Origin: Anaerolineales bacterium
GTDB lineage: Bacteria > Chloroflexota > Anaerolineae > Anaerolineales > UBA4823
Assembly: GCA_003105035.1 (NCBI GenBank)
Contig: PQAL01000018.1
Location: forward strand, 165,407 to 229,406
Reading direction: 5' to 3'
Length of the DNA stretch: 64,000 bases
The position numbers and the translations under genes were made by a program. The notes under the pieces are model-generated. The model did not search any database and was not told where the DNA came from. It saw nothing but the letters and a program-made list of their open reading frames with translations. Of the stretch, positions 26,550 through 36,294 are shown in pieces. Every line of letters starts with the position of its first letter. The stretch's first letter is position 1.

Positions 26550-27656
26550 ATGAACACAAAAATTACCGTGATGGGTGCCGGACACGGTGGCAAGGCAATG
26601 GCAGCGCATCTGGCGCTGATGGGTTTTCCTGTCACTTTGTTTAACCGTACATTTGATCATGTCGAGGTGATTAAAAAACGTGGTGGGATTGAACTCGAGT
26701 CCAGTGAACCAGGAACGAGCGGATTTGCCAAATTGAAAAAAGTCACCTCTGATGTTAATGAAGCGCTGAGCGATGCTGAAATGATCATGGTTGTGGTGCC
26801 TTCATCAGCCCATGCGGATATCGCTAAATCCATCGGGCCGCACCTAAAGGATGGGCAAATTATTGTGCTACATCCGGGTCGCACTTGTGGCGCCTTGGAA
26901 TTTGAAAAAACCTTGCAAGACATGGATTGCACAGCGGATGTCATCGTTGCGGAAGCAGAAACGTTTATCTATGCATCACGTTCTGATGGACCTGCACAGG
27001 CGAGGATCTTTCGAATTAAAGAAGCTGTACCTTTGGCAGCGCTCCCAGCCAGGCGTACCGAAGAGGTGCTGAAGAAAGTCAATGAAGCGTACCCGCAATT
27101 CATTGATGGTGTGAATGTGCTACACACTGGTCTCAATAACATGGGGGCAATCTTCCACCCAGCACTTACCTTACTGAATGCCGGGTGGATCGAAGCGACT
27201 CATGGCGATTATCAGTTCTATATCGATGGGGTGACACCTTCAGTCGCCAGGATGCTTGAAGCTCTCGACCGTGAGCGTGTCACCGTAGCATCGTCATTGG
27301 GTATACGCGCCCGCACAGCAATGGAATGGTTAAAACTCGCTTACGACACTACCGGTGAAGATCTTCATGAAGCGATTCACAACCAGCCAGGCTACTACGG
27401 GATCAAAGCCCCCAGTACGTTGAGCCACCGTTATATATTTGAGGATATTCCCATGAGCCTTGTACCGATTGCCTCCCTTGGGGAGCACTATGGCGTCTCT
27501 GTGAGAGGGATGGACAGCATCATCCGGATAGCCTGCATAATTCACCACACGGATTACTGGCGACGCGGTCGCACTGTAAACAAATTGGGGATCAGTGGAT
27601 TAAGTGTGAATGAACTGATTACATATGTTAATGAGGGTGTAATCGATAAAATTTGA
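26550..27656 (+). CDS. NAD(P)-dependent opine dehydrogenase family protein
   Basis: A 368-residue oxidoreductase. The N-terminal Rossmann fold has GAGHGG (9-14) in ITVMGAGHGGKAMAAHLAL and FNRTFDHVEVIKKRGG. The C-terminal half matches the octopine/nopaline dehydrogenase domain (LNNMGAIFHPALTLLNAGWI, DGVTPSVARMLEALDRER, HRYIFEDIPMSLVPIASLG). The family makes or breaks secondary amines by reductive condensation of an amino acid with an alpha-keto acid, and also makes opine-type metallophores. Its stop overlaps the ATP-grasp gene by 4 bases, so the two probably act in one route. GAGGAG upstream of the ATG is a strong ribosome site. The substrate is unknown. Confidence 0.9.
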   Translation: MNTKITVMGAGHGGKAMAAHLALMGFPVTLFNRTFDHVEVIKKRGGIELESSEPGTSGFAKLKKVTSDVNEALSDAEMIMVVVPSSAHADIAKSIGPHLKDGQIIVLHPGRTCGALEFEKTLQDMDCTADVIVAEAETFIYASRSDGPAQARIFRIKEAVPLAALPARRTEEVLKKVNEAYPQFIDGVNVLHTGLNNMGAIFHPALTLLNAGWIEATHGDYQFYIDGVTPSVARMLEALDRERVTVASSLGIRARTAMEWLKLAYDTTGEDLHEAIHNQPGYYGIKAPSTLSHRYIFEDIPMSLVPIASLGEHYGVSVRGMDSIIRIACIIHHTDYWRRGRTVNKLGISGLSVNELITYVNEGVIDKI

Positions 27657-28684
27657 TGAAATCAAAAAGCCTGCGCACAGATTTACCTGTAATTGTCATT
27701 AATAACCTGGATCCAAAATGGTCCTCGCAGGTGATTACAGATTATGATGTTGAAACACACGAATTAATCAGGGCATTATCAGTGATCGGGCATCCTGTCA
27801 TTGATATAGATATTCTATCCAATGACCTGATCTCTCCCCTAAATAGTTTTGATCCAAACGATTACATCGTCTTTAATTGGTGTGAAGAACTTCCAGGAGT
27901 CCCACACAGTGAGTATTTAGTTGCGGAAATGCTTGAGCACATGGGATATACCTTTACTGGCGCTGATTCGTCTGCATTATCGCTTGGTCAGGATAAATGC
28001 AGGGTCAAGCATTTGTTACAAAGGGAAGGGATACCCATCCCACAGTGGAATTACTATATGCCTTCTCAAGAAATTACATGGGAGTATTTTCCCGCGATTG
28101 TAAAAGCAGCTTTCGAGCATTGTAGTTATGGAATCTCACGCGAATCAGTAGTTATGACAAATACTGAGCTTTATGATCGTGTAAATTATATTTACAAAGA
28201 GTTTCAACAACCAGCAATTGTAGAGGAATTTATTGATGGCCAGGAATTCCATATAGGCGTGGTTGGGAATGGGCTATTGCACGTATTACCACCCGCAGAA
28301 ATCGACTTCTCGTCCATGTCGGATATTCATGACCGACTCTGTACTTTTGAGGCAAACTATGAAAAAAACTCATTTGCCTATAGTGTGACAATGCCGTGTT
28401 TTCCGGCAAGACTAACACAAGTTCGAAAAGAAAATCTAGAAAAAATCGTAATTTCAGCATACCGCGCCACAAGCTGTCGTGATTATGCTCGCATGGATGT
28501 GCGACTAAGAGATGGCGTTTTCTATGTTCTTGATGTGAATCATAACGCCGATATAAGCTGTGGTAATAGCCTGGTGTTAGCAGCTGAGCTGGATGGATAC
28601 TCCTACGGGCAATTTGGCAGTTTACTGGTAAATCTGGCTGCACAGCGACATCCATCTATCCCAGGTCAGAGATTCCATGATTAA
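27653..28684 (+). CDS. ATP-grasp ligase, D-Ala-D-Ala ligase-like
   Basis: A 343-residue ATP-grasp enzyme. Visible parts: GYTFTGADSSALSLGQDKCRVK at the ATP-grasp entry (as in D-Ala-D-Ala ligase), IVEEFIDGQEFHIGVVGNG, and the C-terminal metal-binding block YARMDVRLRDGVFYVLDVN followed by HNADIS, where D, E-equivalent and N ligate magnesium. Such enzymes join a carboxylate, through an acyl phosphate, to an amine. Coupling by ATGA overlap to an opine dehydrogenase suggests a short pathway making an amide or peptide from an opine-like product. It is not the cell-wall ligase: no murein gene is near and the N-terminal domain is divergent. Confidence 0.87.
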   Translation: MMKSKSLRTDLPVIVINNLDPKWSSQVITDYDVETHELIRALSVIGHPVIDIDILSNDLISPLNSFDPNDYIVFNWCEELPGVPHSEYLVAEMLEHMGYTFTGADSSALSLGQDKCRVKHLLQREGIPIPQWNYYMPSQEITWEYFPAIVKAAFEHCSYGISRESVVMTNTELYDRVNYIYKEFQQPAIVEEFIDGQEFHIGVVGNGLLHVLPPAEIDFSSMSDIHDRLCTFEANYEKNSFAYSVTMPCFPARLTQVRKENLEKIVISAYRATSCRDYARMDVRLRDGVFYVLDVNHNADISCGNSLVLAAELDGYSYGQFGSLLVNLAAQRHPSIPGQRFHD

Positions 28685-28696
28685 CGGAGATGTCCT

Positions 28697-29161
28697 ATGA
28701 TCATCAAAGACTGTATGAAACGTGATGTGACTACCATTTCGCCGATTATGACTATTCGGGAAGCAGCCATGCTCGTTGTTGAGCGCCACATTGGCGTTTT
28801 ACCGGTTATTGATGGTCAGGGTAAGCTGGTTGGCGTAATCGGGGTCCATGATTTCCTGACCCTTGAATTACCTGATTTCGTCAACTTCATACATGATGTA
28901 GACTTCGTCCACGATTTTGGAGCGGTTGAGACCACTCGTCCGGCATCTCATTTGCTAGACAGGCCAGTTTCTTCCCTGATGCAACCAGTGATAAGCGTTG
29001 ATGAAGAATGCGGTTTATTGCGTTCATATGCAATAATGCTTCAGCATCAGCTTTTAGATCTACCAGTCGTGTCAAATGACGGGAAGCTGGTTGGATTGGC
29101 GTCACGCGTAGATATCTGCGCGGCTGTTCTAGATGGATGGAAAATATCACATACAGGATAG
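28697..29161 (+). CDS. CBS-domain pair protein
   Basis: A 154-residue protein made of two CBS domains: MIIKDCMKRDVTTISPIMTI through VVERHIGVLPVIDGQGKLVGVIG, and SSLMQPVISVDEECGL through HQLLDLPVVSNDGKLVGLA. CBS pairs bind adenine nucleotides and switch transporters or enzymes according to energy state. It lies 3 bases upstream of an ion-transporter-type gene, its likely client, and follows the ATP-grasp gene by 12 bases. Confidence 0.9.
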   Translation: MIIKDCMKRDVTTISPIMTIREAAMLVVERHIGVLPVIDGQGKLVGVIGVHDFLTLELPDFVNFIHDVDFVHDFGAVETTRPASHLLDRPVSSLMQPVISVDEECGLLRSYAIMLQHQLLDLPVVSNDGKLVGLASRVDICAAVLDGWKISHTG

Positions 29162-29163
29162 CC

Positions 29164-30453
29164 ATGACTGGCATCGTTCTCTCCACCCTTTTATTCCTCG
29201 CCTGCCTCGGGCTGATCTTCTCTGAGAAGATCAACCGCACGATTGTAGCCTTCGCGGGTGCGGTGCTGATGGTTGGGCTGGGCAGCGTGCTCGGTTTCTA
29301 TTCTGAGACACAAGCCCTTGCCGCGATAGATTTTAAGACCCTTGGCGTATTGCTGGGCATGATGATCCTGGTTGCATTGCTAGAACCGACCGGGGTCTTC
29401 CAGTACCTGGCAGTGTGGGCCGGGCGGCTGTCGCGTGGAAAGCCCATCCGATTGCTGATCTTGCTAGGGACGGTCACAACAGTGCTTTCCATGTTTTTGG
29501 ATAACGTGACTACAGTTGTGCTAATTGCGCCGGTCACGATCTTGATCAGCGAAATATTGGGGATCAGCCCCTTGCCATATCTAATGGCGGAAGCCTTGCT
29601 CTCTGATACAGGCGGCGTGGCTACGCTATTAGGTGACCCACCGAATATATTAATTGCTTCCGCTGCGGGTTTTTCATTTGTTGATTTTCTGACCCATTCT
29701 TTACCAATCGTGCTAGTTGCCTGGTTGGTTGCCCTGCTGATCATGTGCTATCTCTTTCGAAACGAGCTTGCTACATTTCCAGAGAACCCGGCGGCGATCT
29801 TCAAGCTGGATGTTTCAGAAATCCTTACCGATCGGGTGACAGCTAGGCGCGTAGTAATCGTTTTGGCAGGGGCTTTATTCGTCCTATTCTTTCAAGGCAT
29901 ATTGGAGATCAGTCCAGCTTTTATTGCATTATGCGCTGCAGCAATTGCACTCGTATGGGTACGTCCCGATCCATCCAAGGTGCTCAAACAGGTTGAGTGG
30001 AGCGTCCTGGTATTTTTTACTGCCCTATTCGTCATGGTAGGAGGAATCAAAGCCACAGGTGTATTGGATGCATTAGTCTCCGTCTTGAATAATGCAGGGA
30101 ATGTCGCACCAGTTTTGTTTGGTGTGATTATAATCTGGCTGGTTGCAGGAATCTCAGCTGTGGTTGATAATGTGCCAGTTACAATTGCTCTGATCCCTAT
30201 TATCCAGGGACTTGGCGCGTCAGGGATGAACACAGATCCATTATGGTGGGCATTGGTGTTTGGAGCAGGCTTTGGTGGTAATGGGACAATCATCGGTTCA
30301 ACCGCAAATATTGTTGTTGCCAACTTATCGGAACGAACTCATACTCCGATCACTTCTTATCTGTGGAACAAACGCGGGCTGCCAGTGATGTTGGTTACCT
30401 GTCTAGTAGCCACCGTGATGTATGTAATTTTTTATGAGTGGTTCGCGCACTAA
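29164..30453 (+). CDS. ArsB/NhaD-type (ion transporter superfamily) membrane transporter
   Basis: About 429 residues with 11-12 hydrophobic segments. Signatures of the ArsB/NhaD/DASS-like ion transporter superfamily are clear: MMILVALLEPTGVFQYLAVW, LDNVTTVVLIAPVTI, LLSDTGGVATLLGDPPNILIA in the first hairpin and VVDNVPVTIALIPI ... FGAGFGGNGTIIGSTANIVV in the second. It moves an anion or exchanges Na+ for protons; sequence alone does not decide. I chose the ATG at 29164, which has AGGA just upstream and starts after the CBS stop, instead of an earlier ATG at 29137 inside the CBS gene. Confidence 0.9.
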   Translation: MTGIVLSTLLFLACLGLIFSEKINRTIVAFAGAVLMVGLGSVLGFYSETQALAAIDFKTLGVLLGMMILVALLEPTGVFQYLAVWAGRLSRGKPIRLLILLGTVTTVLSMFLDNVTTVVLIAPVTILISEILGISPLPYLMAEALLSDTGGVATLLGDPPNILIASAAGFSFVDFLTHSLPIVLVAWLVALLIMCYLFRNELATFPENPAAIFKLDVSEILTDRVTARRVVIVLAGALFVLFFQGILEISPAFIALCAAAIALVWVRPDPSKVLKQVEWSVLVFFTALFVMVGGIKATGVLDALVSVLNNAGNVAPVLFGVIIIWLVAGISAVVDNVPVTIALIPIIQGLGASGMNTDPLWWALVFGAGFGGNGTIIGSTANIVVANLSERTHTPITSYLWNKRGLPVMLVTCLVATVMYVIFYEWFAH

Positions 30454-30510
30454 CCAAGTGAAAAAGTCATGCAAACTAAAATCATTAAGGGTTTTGTAGG
30501 ATGCAAATAA

Positions 30511-33174
30511 ATGTACACAATGATAAATAATCACTGGCATCACTTACCAGGTAACGAAGTGCTTGAGATATTAGAAACAAACCCGAACAAGGGATTAGAT
30601 CTTTTCGAGATCCAGCATCGTCAGAAGCATTTTGGCCTAAATGCATTGACGCCCAAAAAGCGGAAAAGCTCTCTGGCGCGTTTTTTAAGTCAATTCAACA
30701 ACCCGCTGATCCTCATTTTACTCCTCGCAAGCCTTATAACGGCAGTGCTCAAAGATCCTCTGGACGCAGTAGTGATTTTCGGGGTGGTTCTTCTTAATGC
30801 TGTCATTGGCTATCTCCAAGAAGCACGTGCTGAAGAGGCGCTAACCGCACTTTCGAAAACGATGATCACTGAAGCCACGGTTATACGTACCAGCCAGGTG
30901 GTCCGTATCCCAGCAACTGAACTCGTCCCTGGTGATGTGGTTTCGCTTCAAGCGGGTATGCGGGTACCAGCAGATTTACGATTATTGACCTCACGTGATC
31001 TACAGATCACTGAGGCAGCCCTGACCGGTGAATCGGTGCCTGCCGAGAAGCATGCAGACGAAGCGATTCCGGTCGAAGCCGTCTTAGCTGAGAGGCGAAA
31101 TATGGCTTATGCCTCCACCCTGGTCACGACTGGCGCAGCCAGCGGTGTTGTCGTGGCTACCGGTGATCGAACGGAGGTGGGGAGAATTTCAGAGCTGATT
31201 TCAAGCACAATTGAATTGGAAACCCCACTCACCCGCAAACTTGGGCAATTCAGCCGGGTCATATTAATAGTAATTTTGATACTGGCTGCAATTACATTTA
31301 TCATCGGATTACTTAGAGGACAAGAGTGGGTAGATACCCTGATGTCAGCCATTGCTCTGGCGGTCGGAGCGATTCCCGAAGGGTTACCTGCCGCGGTGAC
31401 GATCACTCTGGCACTGGGCGTTTCCAGAATGGCCAAACAACGAGCGGTTGTCCGCCATCTACCAGCCGTTGAGACACTTGGCTCAACCACGGTCATCTGC
31501 TCCGACAAGACCGGTACGCTTACCCAAAACCAGATGACGGTCCTTGAAATCCGTACCCAGGGTGGTGAGTATACCTTGAGTGGTACTGGTTACATTCCAG
31601 AGGGAGGTATTATTGGCAATTGGCGGAGTGATAAAGCTGTCCGTGAAACGCTCCAGGCAGGCTTATTGTGCAATGACAGCCAGCTGGTGGAAGTGGATGG
31701 TCGATGGGTGGTACAGGGGGATCCGACCGAAGGTGCTCTTATCGCTGCAGCCCGAAAGGGAGAGCTTTCACCTGATTTACTGGCCTACCCTGTCCGGTTG
31801 GATGCTATCCCTTTCGATTCTCAGCACCAATATATGGCTACCCTGCATACAGACGGGGTGGTATATATCAAAGGCGCGGCTGAAATCCTGTTAGAAAGAT
31901 GCGCTTGGACCATGACGCCATCGGGAGAAAACAGTACCTGCGCAAGCTCCGAATTTCGAGTGGAGATGGAGGAAATGGCAGCCCGTGGCATGCGCGTACT
32001 GGCCTTTGCGCGCCTGGAATTGCCAGACAGGCAGAAAATTAGCCATGCGGATATCACCCAGCTCACATTGCTCGGTCTTCAGGGAATGATCGACCCTCCA
32101 CGGCCTGAAGCCATCAGCGCAGTGCTAGCTTGTCAACAAGCGGGGATCAAGGTGAAGATGATCACAGGCGACCATGCGTTGACCGCAGCAGCAATCGGCA
32201 ATCAGATCGGTTTATGCGCATCGGATTGCGACTCAGTGCTTACAGGGGCAGAACTGGTAGAAATCTCCGATATTGATCTGGTCCACAAGGCTCATCAGAT
32301 AAATGTCTTCGCCCGCGTGGCACCGGAACAAAAGCTTCGGCTGGTGGAAGCCCTGCAAGCCCATGGAGATATTGTTGCCATGACAGGGGACGGTGTCAAT
32401 GACGCCCCGGCGCTTAAGCAAGCCAACATCGGGATAGCCATGGGCATCACCGGCACCGATGTCGCCAAAGAAGCTGCCGACATGGTGTTGACCGATGATA
32501 ATTTCGCCACCATCGAAGTAGCGGTGGAGGAAGGGCGAAGCGTTTTCGACAATCTGACCAAGTTCATTGCCTGGACACTACCCACCAACCTTGGAGAAGG
32601 GATGGTGTTATTGGCAGCGATCGTTACCGGTGCAATACTACCCATCCTGCCGATCCAGATCTTATGGATCAATATGGTCACCGCGGCACTCCTGGGTACA
32701 ACACTTGCGGTGGAACCAAAAGAGCCGGATATCATGCGTCGAAAACCGCGCGATCCAGGTGCACCCATATTGACCCCCACGATTATCTGGCGTATTGTGA
32801 TCGTCAGCCTGATCATTCTGGCGGGTGCATTTGGCCTGTTTGAGTATGAGATCATGCGCGGAGCTTCGATTGAACAAGCCCGCACAGTAGCTGTGAATGT
32901 TGTGATATTTGTCGAAATTCTATATTTATTCAATGCCCGGTCGCTAACGCGTTCCCCATTTCAACTGGGTTTCTTCTCGAATCCATGGGCTATTGGCGGA
33001 GCAATCTTGATGGTTTTGTTGCAGATGCTTTTCACCTATGCACCGTTTATGAACACCTTGTTTGGCAGTGCCAGCATCCCCTGGTGGTTATGGTTAGATG
33101 TCTTGGGGGTGAGTCTGGCGGCATTTGTTATTATCGAGATTGAGAAGTGGATACGACGGAAACTAGCTCGATAA
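30511..33174 (+). CDS. P-type cation ATPase, Ca2+-ATPase-like (P2 class)
   Basis: An 887-residue ion pump. Landmarks in order: N-terminal cation-ATPase domain (GLDLFEIQHRQKHFGLNAL), TGES in the actuator (172-175), PEGLP in M4, phosphorylation site SDKTGT with D332, KGAAEILLERC in the nucleotide domain, TGDHALTA, and MTGDGVNDAPALK of the HAD hinge, then the C-terminal membrane domain. It hydrolyses ATP to move cations, most probably Ca2+, across the inner membrane. Ten membrane helices are expected and appear present. It follows the ArsB/NhaD-type gene by about 60 bases and closes the ion-homeostasis block. Confidence 0.94.
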   Translation: MYTMINNHWHHLPGNEVLEILETNPNKGLDLFEIQHRQKHFGLNALTPKKRKSSLARFLSQFNNPLILILLLASLITAVLKDPLDAVVIFGVVLLNAVIGYLQEARAEEALTALSKTMITEATVIRTSQVVRIPATELVPGDVVSLQAGMRVPADLRLLTSRDLQITEAALTGESVPAEKHADEAIPVEAVLAERRNMAYASTLVTTGAASGVVVATGDRTEVGRISELISSTIELETPLTRKLGQFSRVILIVILILAAITFIIGLLRGQEWVDTLMSAIALAVGAIPEGLPAAVTITLALGVSRMAKQRAVVRHLPAVETLGSTTVICSDKTGTLTQNQMTVLEIRTQGGEYTLSGTGYIPEGGIIGNWRSDKAVRETLQAGLLCNDSQLVEVDGRWVVQGDPTEGALIAAARKGELSPDLLAYPVRLDAIPFDSQHQYMATLHTDGVVYIKGAAEILLERCAWTMTPSGENSTCASSEFRVEMEEMAARGMRVLAFARLELPDRQKISHADITQLTLLGLQGMIDPPRPEAISAVLACQQAGIKVKMITGDHALTAAAIGNQIGLCASDCDSVLTGAELVEISDIDLVHKAHQINVFARVAPEQKLRLVEALQAHGDIVAMTGDGVNDAPALKQANIGIAMGITGTDVAKEAADMVLTDDNFATIEVAVEEGRSVFDNLTKFIAWTLPTNLGEGMVLLAAIVTGAILPILPIQILWINMVTAALLGTTLAVEPKEPDIMRRKPRDPGAPILTPTIIWRIVIVSLIILAGAFGLFEYEIMRGASIEQARTVAVNVVIFVEILYLFNARSLTRSPFQLGFFSNPWAIGGAILMVLLQMLFTYAPFMNTLFGSASIPWWLWLDVLGVSLAAFVIIEIEKWIRRKLAR

Positions 33175-33306
33175 GCACTTCATTCTCACTGGAAAGAGTT
33201 CTAATTGGTTGCTACGATTTAAATATATTTTCATGCATGCGATAAGCCAAGCAAAATTGATACTCAGTTGGCTGTCGCATTCTCTAAAATAAGGCTTAAA
33301 AAGTAC

Positions 33307-33786
33307 ATGGATATCAAATATCAACCCATAGGTATTATTCATAGCCCGTTTGATAGCTTGGAAGATATGCCAATCCAACCTACGAGTGACATAAGCGGAT
33401 CAGGAACCGTCGAAATATTTCCCCAATTTATTGATGGCTTGAAGGATTTGGAAGGCTTCTCCCATGTCTATCTACTGTATCACTTCCACGAGATACACCA
33501 ATCCCGCCTGATTGTGACTCCCTTCCTCGATAAGGAGCCGAGGGGTATCTTTGCCACCCGCGCCCCCAGCCGTCCAAATCCAATCGGTCTCTCCTTAGTT
33601 AATCTTATTCGCCTTGAAAACAACCTCATCTATGTTGACCGATTGGATGTGCTAAATGAAACCCCTCTTCTGGATATCAAGCCCTATGTACCAAATTTTG
33701 AGCACATCCAAAACATCCGGATAGGATGGCTTGACCGGGTAAAAAGACAGGTAAAAACCCAAAAATCAGACACGCGCTTTAAATGA
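33307..33786 (+). CDS. trmO: tRNA m6t6A37 methyltransferase TrmO-like
   Basis: A 159-residue protein of the TsaA/YaeB/TrmO family. The beta-barrel core is recognisable: YQPIGIIHSPFDS, GLKDLEGFSHVYLLYHFH, the hallmark ATRAPSRPNPIGLSLVNLI, and DVLNETPLLDIKPYVPNFE. TrmO N6-methylates the t6A nucleotide at position 37 of some ANN-decoding tRNAs using S-adenosylmethionine. Homologues without a C-terminal RNA-binding extension occur widely, and this is one. I start at ATG 33307 since the upstream TTG extension is not conserved in the family. It seems to be a single gene. Confidence 0.85.
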   Translation: MDIKYQPIGIIHSPFDSLEDMPIQPTSDISGSGTVEIFPQFIDGLKDLEGFSHVYLLYHFHEIHQSRLIVTPFLDKEPRGIFATRAPSRPNPIGLSLVNLIRLENNLIYVDRLDVLNETPLLDIKPYVPNFEHIQNIRIGWLDRVKRQVKTQKSDTRFK

Positions 33787-34022
33787 AAACTCTCTATCCG
33801 ATAGTTATTGTACCTGTAATATCTTCCCGTTCCGTGCACAGGTATACAACCATACTTCCTTCTCAGGGTTATTCGCCATGAGATTCACGTCTCTTAAATT
33901 CATCTTGAGAAAATTTGCCAACCTTTAGCAATTTTGGAATCTCCCTCATGTTCACTACTGGCAATATTGTCGGTAACGGACTAAACCCTGCACGCTTCCA
34001 GTAAGTCAAAGCAGGTGAGTTG

Positions 34023-34634
34023 TTAGTTGTGCAAATGACAAGTATCGTTCAGAGACACAAGCACAAAATCGCCCATTTCGGCCTCGAAGACGTTGATGGC
34101 ACAGGTGTCTTGTTTGATGTACCAGAACCTATCATTACCCAGGCCTAATACGCCTAAAAGGATGATACGGTTGATAACAGTGTGTCCAACTAAGACAATG
34201 GTCTGGTCAGTATGTCGAGCAGACAGCACATTTACAGCGTGCATGCCACGGGAACGTAATTGCGGCAGTTTTTCTCCACCTGGGATAATCGCTTGATCAG
34301 GTTGGTGATACCACGCATGCAGTGCAGCTGGCCATCGGTCTCGCACCTCATCGGGGGTTAACCCTTGCCATTCGCCATAATCAATATCAACCAGGCTCGG
34401 GTGAGCTTGCACAGACAAACTTGAGTGTTTGGCAATCACTTCCGCAGTCTTCATCGCTCGTGAGAGAGGGCTGGAGTAAATTGCGCTAGGCTGCCACTCA
34501 CCGCTGATACGGAGTCCAGTAGACTCAGCTTGTGCAATACCAGTCTCATTCAGCTGCACATCAGCGCGCCCACGAAAGCGCTCGATGCGGTTCCATTCTG
34601 TTTGGCCATGGCGGACTAATATAACGCGAGTCAT
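34023..34634 (-). CDS. Histidine phosphatase superfamily protein (phosphoglycerate mutase-like)
   Basis: A 203-residue member of the RHG phosphatase family: VRHGQTEWNR with catalytic H9, FRGRADVQLNETG, a Glu-bearing DYGEWQGLTPDEV and the second histidine in LVGHTVINR. Such enzymes hydrolyse phosphomonoesters, from alpha-ribazole phosphate (CobC) to small metabolites. CobC would fit a corrinoid-rich organism, but the sequence does not separate it from GpmB- or PhoE-like enzymes. It stands alone, with the neighbouring genes on the other strand. Confidence 0.88.
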   Translation of the reverse strand: MTRVILVRHGQTEWNRIERFRGRADVQLNETGIAQAESTGLRISGEWQPSAIYSSPLSRAMKTAEVIAKHSSLSVQAHPSLVDIDYGEWQGLTPDEVRDRWPAALHAWYHQPDQAIIPGGEKLPQLRSRGMHAVNVLSARHTDQTIVLVGHTVINRIILLGVLGLGNDRFWYIKQDTCAINVFEAEMGDFVLVSLNDTCHLHN

Positions 34635-35007
34635 GGGTTGCCTCCTTTTTAGATTTCATTTCAGAAAGTAATCCTTATAAGATTACCCTACTTTCTGATA
34701 ATAATAATGCTTCTTTCCATTCCTATGGAAACTGCTAGACCAACAGGTAACTTCGGTATGCTCACCCCACCAGCCAGTCTGGCGTGGGAGCGAACCAGAT
34801 TCTTGCTGAGGTGTTCCTCGACCTTGTGAGCTCAACCCACACCTTTTGTATAACCAAGTGCAGACACACCACACATTGTTTAGCTGCCTGTAGCGGAATT
34901 CACATATAACCCTCCCCCTGGAGTTTGCAAGTGGATTTACATGAAAATATTTCGGCGATGATACTTTCACTTGATGGCTATCTTTATGGGAGATACGCAA
35001 TATAATC
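34635..35007. other. Intergenic, no gene recognised
   Basis: Separates two divergent phosphatase-like genes. An overlapping minus-strand frame has no recognisable sequence. I see no clear RNA element. Confidence 0.45.
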
Positions 35008-35643
35008 ATGTGTATGTCCCTCGTCATCTTTGATTTTGATGGTGTGCTTGCCGATACCCTTGCGGATATGCTGCTCTTTGCGCAGGAAGTTTGCGACGAG
35101 TTGGGGGTGATACATACAGTGGTTCAAAGAGATTTGAGCGAGCTGGAAGTGATGTCCTTCGCAACCTTTGGCCGGGCATGCGAGATACCTGAAAATTTGG
35201 TGGATGAGTTTGTCCGCAAGTGCACGGAGAAGTTTGCCGAGAAGAAGTCGCCGCCCGCGATATTTGACAGGTTGGGGGAGGTGGTGAGAAAACTGGCAGC
35301 GAGTCATGTGCTTGCAGTGGTGACAGGGAATTCAGAAAGGAATGTTAGGGTGTTTTTGGAGGAACACGGGCTGGAAGCTTGTGTCCGCGCGGTATATGGG
35401 GTGGATATGCCAGGGTCGAAGGTGGAAAAAATTTTGATGGCGAAGAGTCAGTTTGCAGCAGGGGGTGAGGCGGTGTTCATGGTGGGGGATTCTGTGAGCG
35501 ATGTCAGCCAGGCAAGGGAGGCGGGAGTTAAAAGCATTGCGGTCAGCTGGGGACATCAAAGTGTGGGAAAGCTGGTTGGGGCGCTGCCAGACCACGTTGT
35601 CCATGTGCCGGAAGAATTGATCGAAATAACCAAAAGCGTTTAA
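35008..35643 (+). CDS. HAD-superfamily hydrolase, phosphoglycolate-phosphatase-like
   Basis: A 211-residue HAD phosphatase: motif I DFDGV with D9 and D11, a helical cap (DMLLFAQEVCDELGV...), motif II VVTGNSERN, a conserved Lys in PGSKVEKI and motif IV MVGDSVSDVSQA. It removes phosphate from a small molecule in the cytoplasm; phosphoglycolate or a sugar phosphate is likely from cap type. A start two codons later (ATG 35014) is equally possible. It faces the histidine phosphatase gene across a 370-base gap. Confidence 0.88.
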   Translation: MCMSLVIFDFDGVLADTLADMLLFAQEVCDELGVIHTVVQRDLSELEVMSFATFGRACEIPENLVDEFVRKCTEKFAEKKSPPAIFDRLGEVVRKLAASHVLAVVTGNSERNVRVFLEEHGLEACVRAVYGVDMPGSKVEKILMAKSQFAAGGEAVFMVGDSVSDVSQAREAGVKSIAVSWGHQSVGKLVGALPDHVVHVPEELIEITKSV

Positions 35644-36231
35644 TCCCCGCTGGCGATCTGGGTGGTTTTAAAAATCCTGCATTGAAAGCTAAAAACACAT
35701 GGTCATTTACCGAATTTCAATTATTGCACCAACCAGGTGCACAATGAAGATCTGTGCTGGCAGGTGATGGTCCATTGTGGCTTTAAATGGGGGCCTGTTT
35801 TGCCATGCTCAAAGGGTATCCTGCAGTGTTTTTCTCTTTCAGGAATAACTGGTAAGTGCCATCGCGTTTTTCATTTTGCTCCTGGCTGGCGTGGTCTATT
35901 CGTTTTGGCTAGATGATTATGTCTGTAGGATGGCTACAATCTTGCATGTCGTTGCCTGGCTCATGAGCACGGCTCTGGTGGAGGTCTCTGGCGCGATGAG
36001 CAACCCGTTGGATGAGTAATGCTCATGGTTCAGGTTGGTCCCTATTCTTACCCGATGTTTAAATCCTTGCATGGACTTTGTAGAATTATTCCGGATCTTG
36101 CTCAAAGTATGTTTACGAACAAAGCTTGCGTAAATTAGGTTGTAGTTATAAAAATTATTGAAATTCTAGGTGTTAAGTACGAAAACTTCTTTACTCCAGA
36201 CTTATCTTAAGGTATCCAGTAATATCTATAC
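35644..36231. other. Intergenic, possible decayed membrane-protein fragment
   Basis: No intact gene. From about 35850 to 36019 one plus-strand frame reads a hydrophobic stretch (IAFFILLLAGVVYSFWLDD) and continues through MATILHVVAWLMSTALV to a stop, but it has no start codon or ribosome site. It may be the end of a lost membrane protein. Confidence 0.3.
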
Positions 36232-36264
36232 GGGGCTGACCCAAAAGTGACTGGAGTCAGCCCC
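36232..36264 (-). terminator. Terminator-like hairpin at the end of the corrinoid/amidohydrolase operon
   Basis: A perfect 9-bp stem GGGGCTGAC / GTCAGCCCC with a 15-nt loop, 30 bases beyond the stop of the last minus-strand gene. There is no T tract, so it may be a processing or rho-assisted end. Confidence 0.6.
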
Positions 36265-36294
36265 ATCCTTATCTGCAGGAATAGGTTGAAATCG

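Noticed and set aside
34683..35027. Minus-strand 114-codon frame between the two phosphatase genes
   Set aside because: Cys/Trp/Ser-rich shadow-like composition with no motif, and it overlaps the HAD gene start.
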